From an uncultured Paracoccaceae bacterium (GTDB lineage: Bacteria > Pseudomonadota > Alphaproteobacteria > Rhodobacterales > Rhodobacteraceae), in NCBI GenBank assembly GCA_937927885.1, contig CALEZJ010000191.1, forward strand, positions 1-13,951: a DNA stretch of 13,951 nt, given 5' to 3'. Positions 8,954 through 13,951 of this stretch are shown here, piece by piece (within the stretch, counting starts at the first letter, position 1; each line of letters opens with the position of its first letter). The translations under genes and the position numbers were made by a program. The notes under the pieces are model-generated. The model did no database searches. It saw only the letters and a list, made by a program, of their open reading frames with translations, and had not been told where the DNA came from.

Positions 8954-9901
8954 ATGGCACAAGGCTATTTCGAGGGGTATTCCGCCCCCGATTACTCCTA
9001 TTCCTCTCCGCCCGAGGGCGCGGAGCGGCGGATGGGACTCGGTCGGTTGACCGGGTTTGTCGGGGCGTTCCTGTCGGTGTCGCTGCTGGTGGGGGTCGGG
9101 ATCTGGTCCTACCGTCTGATGGTGCGCGATGTGACCGGGGTTCCGGTGATCCGCGCCATGGCCGGTCCGATGCGCGTCTCGCCCGAGGATCCCGGCGGTC
9201 GGCAGGCGGCCTATCAGGGGCTGGCGGTGAATTCCGTCGCCGCGGTGGGCGGAGCGGCGCAGGCCTCGCAGGCCATCGCGCTGGCGCCGCAGCCGATTGA
9301 TCCGATGCCCGAGGACCGCAGCACCGCTGCGCTGGCCGCTGCTCTGCCGGTCGCGCCGCCGATCACCGCGCCCGCTGTCCTTGACGAGGCCTCGCCATCG
9401 CCGCAGGTTGAACTGGCAGATACCACCATCACACCGATCCCCGCCAGCGTGCCCGGCATCAGCCGCTCGCCGCTGCCGCGGCCACGGCCAGGCGGGGCCG
9501 CGACGCTGATGGCAGCCGCCAGTCCGCCAGCCGCGGCGGCTGCGCCGACGTCGACGGGCTCGGATGCCCAGGCCGAGGCGCTCTTGCAGGAATTGGTCAC
9601 CCGACTGGGCAGCCCGCGTGCGGCGGATGTCGACCCGGCTTCGCTGACCCCAGGAACGCGACTGGTGCAACTGGGCGTCTATGACGACGCGGCGGCGGCG
9701 CGCGCCGCCTGGGACGCGATGGCCGCGCGCTTTCCAGCCTATCTCGACGGGCGCGGGCGGGTGATCGAACCGGCAACCGCAGGCGGGCGCACCTTCTTTC
9801 GGCTTCGCGCACTGGGGTTTGCCGACGAGCCCGAGGCGCGGCGCTTCTGTTCGGTCTTCCGGGCCGAGAACCTCGACTGCATCCCCACGCTGGTGCGCTG
9901 A
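8954..9901 (+). CDS. SPOR-domain inner-membrane protein
   Basis: The 315-residue protein has a short cytoplasmic N-terminus rich in Tyr, Ser and Pro (1-30), one transmembrane helix at about 33-54 (bitopic, C-terminus in the periplasm), a conserved-looking segment DPGGRQAAYQG (79-89), then a long Ala/Pro-rich linker (about 100-205). The C-terminal SPOR domain (about 235-315) starts with TRLVQLGVYDD and ends with FCSVFRAENLDCIPTLVR. SPOR domains bind glycan strands lacking stem peptides, often at the division site, so a role in septal cell-wall remodelling is likely but inferred. Two Cys (C299 and C309) in the domain could form a disulfide. TGAGG at 8944-8948 is the ribosome-binding site. nagZ follows after 6 bp, so the two are almost certainly co-transcribed. 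Confidence 0.9.
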   Translation: MAQGYFEGYSAPDYSYSSPPEGAERRMGLGRLTGFVGAFLSVSLLVGVGIWSYRLMVRDVTGVPVIRAMAGPMRVSPEDPGGRQAAYQGLAVNSVAAVGGAAQASQAIALAPQPIDPMPEDRSTAALAAALPVAPPITAPAVLDEASPSPQVELADTTITPIPASVPGISRSPLPRPRPGGAATLMAAASPPAAAAAPTSTGSDAQAEALLQELVTRLGSPRAADVDPASLTPGTRLVQLGVYDDAAAARAAWDAMAARFPAYLDGRGRVIEPATAGGRTFFRLRALGFADEPEARRFCSVFRAENLDCIPTLVR

Positions 9902-9907
9902 GGCCGC

Positions 9908-10891
9908 ATGACCGGTGCCACCATCCTGAGCCTGACCGGGCCGGTGCCAACCCCGGACGAGATCGCCTTTTTTCGCGCCGCCGATCCCTGGGGCTTCATC
10001 CTGTTCCGCCGCAACATCGTCGATGCAGTACAGGCCCGAGCCCTGTGCGCGGCGCTGCGCGAGGCCGTTGGTCGCGAGGCGCCAGTCTTTGTCGATCAGG
10101 AGGGGGGCACCGTCCAGCGCCTGCGCCCCCCCTTGGCGCGCGACTGGCCTGATGCCTGCGCCCAGCCTGGGGGTGAACGGGCGGTCTTTATGCGTCATCG
10201 GCTGATGGCGGCAGAACTGCGCGCCTGCGGCATCGACGGCAATTGTGCCCCGGTGATCGACGTGGCGGGGCCGCTGACGCATCCGTTCCTGCAGCGTCGC
10301 ATCTGGTCCGATGACCCGGCCGAGGTCGCGCGCCTTGCCCGCGCGGCGGCCGAGGGCCTGCTGGCTGGTGGCGTGCTGCCGGTGATCAAGCACCTGCCCG
10401 GCCACGGCGCGGCGAATGCCGACAGCCACCACGCGCTGCCGCGCTGCCCGCTTGACCTTGAAATCCTGACCGTGCGCGACTTTGTCCCGGTGCGCGCGCT
10501 GGCCGATCTGCCTTTGGGCATGACTGGCCATATGGTGATCGAGGCGCTCGATCCCGACACCCCTGCCACCCATTCGGCTCGGGTCATTGCTTACTTGCGC
10601 GACAGTTTGGGCTTTCACGGTCTTCTGATGACCGACGATCTTTCGATGAACGCGCTGGGCGGTGCGTTGGCCGACCGGGCGCGGCGTGCGCTGGCGGCAG
10701 GATGCGACGTGGTCCTGCATTGCTCGGGTGATCTGGCCGAGATGGAGTCGGTCGCCGCCGCATCGGGCGGCCTGACCCCCGCCGCGACCGCGCGCGCCGA
10801 GTCTGCCCTGGTCCTGCGCCGCCCCCCCGATGCGATTGACATTGCCGCCGTCAGTGCCGAACTTGACCGCCTGAGCAAAGCGGGAGTCTAG
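9908..10891 (+). CDS. nagZ: Beta-N-acetylhexosaminidase NagZ (GH3)
   Basis: NagZ removes N-acetylglucosamine from anhydro-muropeptides in the cytoplasm during peptidoglycan recycling. The 327-residue protein is a single GH3 barrel without a signal peptide. It shows GFILFRRN near the start, FVDQEGGTVQRL (61-72), the loop KHLPGHGAANADSHHALP (K161, H162 and the D172-H174 catalytic dyad) and MTDDLSM with the nucleophile, most likely D243. The more common KHFPGHG reads KHLPGHG, a conservative change. The upstream stop and its ribosome-binding site overlap (TGAGG at 9899-9903), suggesting translational coupling to the SPOR gene; scpA follows after 6 bp. Release of recycled muropeptides can affect beta-lactamase induction in some bacteria, but nothing here shows that. 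Confidence 0.97.
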   Translation: MTGATILSLTGPVPTPDEIAFFRAADPWGFILFRRNIVDAVQARALCAALREAVGREAPVFVDQEGGTVQRLRPPLARDWPDACAQPGGERAVFMRHRLMAAELRACGIDGNCAPVIDVAGPLTHPFLQRRIWSDDPAEVARLARAAAEGLLAGGVLPVIKHLPGHGAANADSHHALPRCPLDLEILTVRDFVPVRALADLPLGMTGHMVIEALDPDTPATHSARVIAYLRDSLGFHGLLMTDDLSMNALGGALADRARRALAAGCDVVLHCSGDLAEMESVAAASGGLTPAATARAESALVLRRPPDAIDIAAVSAELDRLSKAGV

Positions 10892-10897
10892 GCGCCG

Positions 10898-11692
10898 ATG
10901 AATGGCAGTGGCCAGAGCCAGAGCGACGATCCCGGCCTTGCCGCCCGTCTCGAGGACGAGGCGCTGATCGTCGATGTTGACGGGTTCGAGGGGCCGCTCG
11001 ATCTGCTCCTGACCCTGTCGCGCCGTCAGCGCGTGGACCTGCGGCGGGTTTCCGTGCTGAAACTGGCCGAACAATACCTGCGCTTTGTCGAGGCCGCGCG
11101 GGCGCTGAGGATCGAACTGGCTGCCGATTACCTGGTGATGGCCGCCTGGCTGGCCTATCTGAAATCGCGCCTCCTTTTGCCGTCCGAGCCGGGTGACGAA
11201 GGGCCCACGGCCGAGGATCTGGCCGCGCATCTGGCCTTTCAACTGGAACGGCTGGAAGCGATGCGCGAGGCGGCGGCACGGCTGATGGCGCGCGACCGGC
11301 TGGGACGCGAGTTCTTTGCCCGCGGCGCTCCGGAAACCCGCAGCATCGACCGGCAGACCCGGCTGACGGCGACGCTACTCGACCTCGTACAGGCCTATGC
11401 CCGCATCCGGACGAAGGACGACTTTCGCCCCTATGCCTTTGATCGCACCGATATCTATCCTTTGGAAACCGCGCTGGAGCGACTGCGCGGCATGATCGGC
11501 GAGACCCCGGACTGGACCGATCTTGCCGGCTTCCTGCCACCCGGCTGGCGCGCGGCCGGCAACCGGCGGCGTTCGGCGCTGGCTTCGACCTTTGCGGCCT
11601 CGCTGGAATTGGCCAAGCAGGGCCAGATCGAACTGGCGCAGGGCGAAACCTTTGCCCCGATCCGCCTGCGCCGCCGGAGCGATGCGCGATGA
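10898..11692 (+). CDS. scpA: Segregation and condensation protein A (kleisin)
   Basis: ScpA is the kleisin that bridges the two SMC heads and, with ScpB, organises newly replicated chromosome origins. The 264-residue protein carries the N-terminal signature FEGPLDLLLTLSRRQRVDL (30-48) followed by a long helical region reaching YLKSRLLLP (88-95). A charged middle follows, then a C-terminal winged helix (about 229-260, FAASLELAKQGQIELAQ) that contacts the SMC cap side. It is translationally coupled on both sides: 6 bp after nagZ, and its stop overlaps the scpB start (ATGA at 11689-11692). The SMC gene is not in the window. Confidence 0.97.
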   Translation: MNGSGQSQSDDPGLAARLEDEALIVDVDGFEGPLDLLLTLSRRQRVDLRRVSVLKLAEQYLRFVEAARALRIELAADYLVMAAWLAYLKSRLLLPSEPGDEGPTAEDLAAHLAFQLERLEAMREAAARLMARDRLGREFFARGAPETRSIDRQTRLTATLLDLVQAYARIRTKDDFRPYAFDRTDIYPLETALERLRGMIGETPDWTDLAGFLPPGWRAAGNRRRSALASTFAASLELAKQGQIELAQGETFAPIRLRRRSDAR

Positions 11693-12330
11693 GCGATGCG
11701 CCCCTCGGTCCCGGCCTGTTTCCGATCCCGCCCATGGGCGAGCAGGAACGCATGGTCGAAGCGATCCTCTTTGCCTCGGCCGAGCCGGTCAGCAGCGCCG
11801 AGCTGGCCAAGCGCCTGCCTGAAGGCTGCGACGTCGCCGAAGCGCTGGCCCATCTGCGTTCCCGCTATTCTGGGCGCGGCGTGCATCTGGTGCGCGCGGG
11901 CGAGGGCTGGGCGATGCGCACCGCGCCCGATCTTGCCTGGCTCATGCACACCGAGCAGGTGGAAACCCGCCGCCTGTCGCGCGCGGCGATCGAAACGCTG
12001 GCGATCATCGCCTATCATCAGCCGGTGACCCGCGCCGAGATAGAGGAAATACGGGGTGTCACCCTCTCGCGCGGCACCATCGACCAACTGATGGACCTCG
12101 ACTGGATCCGCTTTGGCCGCCGCCGCATGACTCCGGGTCGCCCGTTGACCTATGTCGTCACGGACGCATTCCTGGATCATTTCGGGCTGGAAACCCCGCG
12201 CGACCTGCCGGGACTGAAGGATCTGCGCGACGCGGGACTTCTGGACAGGCGCGGCCTGCCGGGTCGGCTGGATGAAAGGGGCGACGACGACAATGAGGTC
12301 GACGGCCAGACCGAGCTCTTCGAGGATTGA
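11689..12330 (+). CDS. scpB: Segregation and condensation protein B
   Basis: ScpB dimers bind the middle of the ScpA kleisin in the SMC-ScpAB complex. The 213-residue protein has two winged-helix domains. The first begins at EQERMVEAILFASAEPVSSAEL (18-39). The second holds the family signature SRAAIETLAIIAYHQPVTRAEIEEIRGV (97-124), then GRRRMTPGRPLTY (143-155) and FLDHFGLETPRDLP (161-174). The acidic, probably disordered C-terminus ends TELFED. The ATGA overlap with scpA means coupled translation. It is the last gene of the cluster in this window; a converging radical SAM gene follows after 188 bp. Confidence 0.97.
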   Translation: MSDAPLGPGLFPIPPMGEQERMVEAILFASAEPVSSAELAKRLPEGCDVAEALAHLRSRYSGRGVHLVRAGEGWAMRTAPDLAWLMHTEQVETRRLSRAAIETLAIIAYHQPVTRAEIEEIRGVTLSRGTIDQLMDLDWIRFGRRRMTPGRPLTYVVTDAFLDHFGLETPRDLPGLKDLRDAGLLDRRGLPGRLDERGDDDNEVDGQTELFED

Positions 12331-12360
12331 GCCCGGCATCGGCCGCGTCGGCGGCCTCCT

Positions 12361-12418
12361 GGCGCCCGCTGCAATCCCGAGGGCGCCCTGATGATCGTTG
12401 CATGCCGCCGAAGGCGGC
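12361..12418. other. Inverted repeats in the convergent gap after scpB
   Basis: GGCGCCC (12361-12367) pairs with GGGCGCC (12381-12387) over a 13-nt loop, and GCCGCC (12404-12409) pairs with GGCGGC (12413-12418) over GAA. Neither is followed by a T-tract on either strand. They may stop transcription from scpB or from the converging gene, but the call as terminators is weak. Confidence 0.35.
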
Positions 12419-12518
12419 TGAACCCAAACCTGAACGCTCCTTCTCGCCTCACATGTTCCGTGGGCGCCGACGGCCGTTAGGGTAGCGCCCCCGGCGAAGG
12501 TCCCGCGAGCAAGCCGAA

Positions 12519-13616
12519 TCAGAACAGGCTTAGCTGATCCCCGCTGCGGGTTGGCGCGCGAAACAATCCGCATTCCAGCGGGAGCAGGGCCGCTTCATAC
12601 CCAAGCTTGCGTCGGGCCAGCGCGATCCGCCGGGCCAGCAAATCCGCCCGCGGACCCTCGCCGCGGAACCGGCTGTGGAACTGCGCGTCATTGTCGCGCC
12701 CGCCACGCATCTCGCGCAGGGCTTTCATCACCTTGGTCGCGTGGTTTGGGCGGTGACGCTCCAGCCAATCCTGAAACAGTGCCGACACCTCGTGCGGCAG
12801 GCGCAACAGGCTCCACCAGGCGACTCGTGCCCCGGCGTCGCGCGCGGCGCTCAGGATCGGCTCGACTTCGGATTCGGTCAGGCCGGGGATCACCGGTGCC
12901 ATCATCAGTCGCACCGGGACCCCCGCATCGGCCAGCGCCCGGATCATCGCCAGCCGCCGTGCGGGACTGGGCGCGCGCGGCTCCATCGCACGGGCAAGAC
13001 CGGCGTCCAGAGTGGTCAGGCTGATCCCCACCTCGGCCAGACCCATGCGTGCCATGTCAGCCATAATGTCGAGGTCCCTTTCGACCAGTGCGCCACGGGT
13101 GGTGATGGTCACCGGATGCCGCCAGTCGCGCAGAACCTCCAGCACCGAACGTGTGATGCGATACTGGGCCTCGACGGGTTGCCAGGGATCGGTGTTCGAC
13201 CCCAGGCACAAGGGAGCCACCTTGTAGGATGGCTTGCCGATCTCGCGCTCCAGCACCCGCGCGGCATCGGGCCGCGCGATCAGCCGGGTTTCGAAATCGA
13301 GTCCCGGTGACAGGCCCAGCCAGGCGTGAGTGGGACGCGCATAACAATAGATGCACCCGTGCTCGCAGCCGCGATAAGGGTTCAACGCGCGGTCAAACCC
13401 CAGATCGGGCGAGTCGTTCCAGGCGATGACGCTGCGCGCGCGTTCCAGGCTGACGTCGCGCTTCACCAGCAGAGGGTCATCTGCCTGGTCCCAGCCGTCG
13501 GCTTCCCAGTGGCGGCTGGTCCGATCAAAGCGCGGCGCCGGTTGCGCCAGCGTTCCGCGTGCGGGTGCGTGCAGTGCGGGATCCACAGCGGGCAGGGGCG
13601 GCTTTGGCGGTTGCAT
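12519..13616 (-). CDS. Radical SAM protein, PA0069 / SplB-like family
   Basis: The 365-residue protein belongs to the radical SAM family annotated as PA0069-like and grouped with spore photoproduct lyase (SplB, COG1533); the reaction is not established. The [4Fe-4S] cluster motif is RGCEHGCIYCYARPTH with C84, C88 and C91 (CX3CX2C). GSNTDPWQPVEA (139-150), TTRGALVERD (172-181) and a VGISLTTLD strand (196-204) follow in the order expected for a radical SAM barrel, and the C-terminus GDQLSLF is typical of the family. I start at the ATG complementary to 13614-13616; a TTG nine codons upstream is in frame but would overlap the LexA-like box. No Shine-Dalgarno precedes the ATG. It converges with scpB and diverges from the corrinoid gene (155 bp between starts). 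Involvement in DNA repair is an inference from SplB similarity and the LexA-like box. Confidence 0.92.
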   Translation of the reverse strand: MQPPKPPLPAVDPALHAPARGTLAQPAPRFDRTSRHWEADGWDQADDPLLVKRDVSLERARSVIAWNDSPDLGFDRALNPYRGCEHGCIYCYARPTHAWLGLSPGLDFETRLIARPDAARVLEREIGKPSYKVAPLCLGSNTDPWQPVEAQYRITRSVLEVLRDWRHPVTITTRGALVERDLDIMADMARMGLAEVGISLTTLDAGLARAMEPRAPSPARRLAMIRALADAGVPVRLMMAPVIPGLTESEVEPILSAARDAGARVAWWSLLRLPHEVSALFQDWLERHRPNHATKVMKALREMRGGRDNDAQFHSRFRGEGPRADLLARRIALARRKLGYEAALLPLECGLFRAPTRSGDQLSLF

Positions 13617-13626
13617 GGTGGAACTA

Positions 13627-13641
13627 AAACAAACAGGGAAC
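13627..13641 (-). promoter_or_regulatory. Near-consensus LexA (SOS) box upstream of the radical SAM gene
   Basis: Read on the minus strand, GTTC (13641-13638), seven bases and GTTT (13630-13627) match the alphaproteobacterial SOS box GTTC-N7-GTTC at 7 of 8 fixed positions, with the usual T-rich centre. It sits 10 nt before the ATG. A TTGCAT-like -35 (13650-13645) and a TAGTTC-like -10 (13626-13621) flank it, which would give a nearly leaderless message and would agree with the missing ribosome-binding site. The promoter hexamers are weak. Confidence 0.45.
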
Positions 13642-13711
13642 AAAATGCAAGGACAGAGATTTGACTTCTGGCTTGCTGTCGCCTTTCACCATGCGTATGT
13701 CGGGATTGGAG

Positions 13712-13753
13712 AAGTTCGCTTTGCGCAACTGACGCATTGAAAAAGCGGAACTT
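13712..13753 (+). other. Leader hairpin upstream of the corrinoid protein gene
   Basis: AAGTTC-GCTTT at 13712-13722 pairs with AAAGC-G-GAACTT at 13742-13753: eleven base pairs with one bulged G (13747). Inside, GCG (13723-13725) pairs with CGC (13733-13735) around a 7-nt loop, leaving an ATTGAA side bulge. The free GCGGGG that follows (13757-13762) is the likely ribosome-binding site, so the hairpin stands just before it. It could be a cis-acting RNA or a regulator site; I match it to no known riboswitch. Confidence 0.45.
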
Positions 13754-13771
13754 AACGCGGGGATGCGTGCC

Positions 13772-13951
13772 ATGGCCGACGACGACGAGATCATCCTGTC
13801 CGAACTTGATGACGAGGAACTCGTCGCACAGATGATGGACGACCTCTACGATGGTCTCAGGGACGAGATCGAAGAGGGCGTCAACATCCTGTTGGCGCGC
13901 GGCTGGACCCCCTATGACGTGCTGACCAAGGCACTGGTCGCCGGCATGACC
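13772..13951 (+). CDS. Corrinoid (B12-binding) protein, N-terminal part
   Basis: Only the first 60 residues are present; the gene runs off the right edge. The acidic start (MADDDEIILSELDDEELVAQ) followed by DGLRDEIEEGVNILLARGWTPYDVLTKALVAGM fits the helical cap domain that precedes the Rossmann B12-binding domain in MtbC-like corrinoid proteins. In Rhodobacterales such a protein acts as the cobalamin-carrying part of a methionine synthase split over several proteins; that assignment here rests on family and lineage, since the DxHxxG cobalamin motif lies beyond the window. I choose the ATG at 13772 because GGGG at 13759-13762 is 9 nt before it; the in-frame ATG at 13763 is too close to that site. 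It is divergent from the radical SAM gene. TTGACT at 13661-13666 is a possible -35, but the -10 (TTTCAC, 13684-13689) is weak. Confidence 0.75.
   Translation, partial: MADDDEIILSELDDEELVAQMMDDLYDGLRDEIEEGVNILLARGWTPYDVLTKALVAGMT

Noticed and set aside
8828..11242. Long open frame of 804 codons on the minus strand
   Set aside because: It lies opposite the well-supported SPOR, nagZ and scpA genes. Its product is low-complexity, rich in Arg, Gly and His, with no domain; high third-position GC on the real strand removes stops on the other strand.
13695..13765. Known small SAM/SAH or SAM-II riboswitch before the corrinoid gene
   Set aside because: The lineage and gene made this worth considering, but I could not fit the conserved loops of either class to the sequence; only the hairpin is supported.

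Overview
The window looks like chromosomal DNA of an alphaproteobacterium, most likely Rhodobacterales (Rhodobacter/Paracoccus-like). The evidence is high G+C with strong third-position GC in all real genes, a CIRCE-controlled groESL operon, a family II (Mn-dependent) pyrophosphatase, a DUF2161 protein, and the order argS - SPOR protein - nagZ - scpA - scpB, which I know from that order. Almost everything is housekeeping. I see no transposase, integrase, tRNA, rRNA, CRISPR array or phage gene, and base composition is even throughout.

Layout. 1-505 (minus): 5' part of ppaC, running off the left edge. 617-1285 (plus): a DUF2161 protein with a PD-(D/E)XK-like core and a likely winged helix. 1387-2787 (plus): an unrecognised exported protein built from six modules, each with one cysteine pair. 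2896-3384 (minus): a small dual-specificity-like phosphatase whose 3' end carries two perfect stem-loops. 3460-5612 (plus): the groES-groEL transcription unit with promoter, CIRCE operator, an intercistronic hairpin and an intrinsic terminator. 5727-6992 (minus): MOFRL-family glycerate 2-kinase. 7111-12330 (plus): argS, a SPOR-domain membrane protein, nagZ, scpA and scpB; the last four are tightly packed (6-bp gaps, then an ATGA overlap). 12519-13616 (minus): a PA0069/SplB-like radical SAM protein behind a near-consensus alphaproteobacterial LexA box. 13772-13951 (plus): the first 60 codons of a corrinoid (B12-binding) protein with a hairpin in its leader.

How the genes fit together. groESL is the HrcA-regulated chaperonin. 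argS-SPOR-nagZ-scpAB joins translation, cell-wall binding and recycling, and chromosome condensation. The pyrophosphatase and glycerate kinase are central metabolism. The right edge opens into what may be the B12 subunit of a split methionine synthase.

The least explained items are the six-module cysteine-paired secreted protein (1387-2787), the LexA-like box at the radical SAM gene, the leader hairpin before the corrinoid gene, and the paired stem-loops in the phosphatase gene. I found no clear multi-gene system of an undescribed type. All calls are from reading the sequence; no database search was run.
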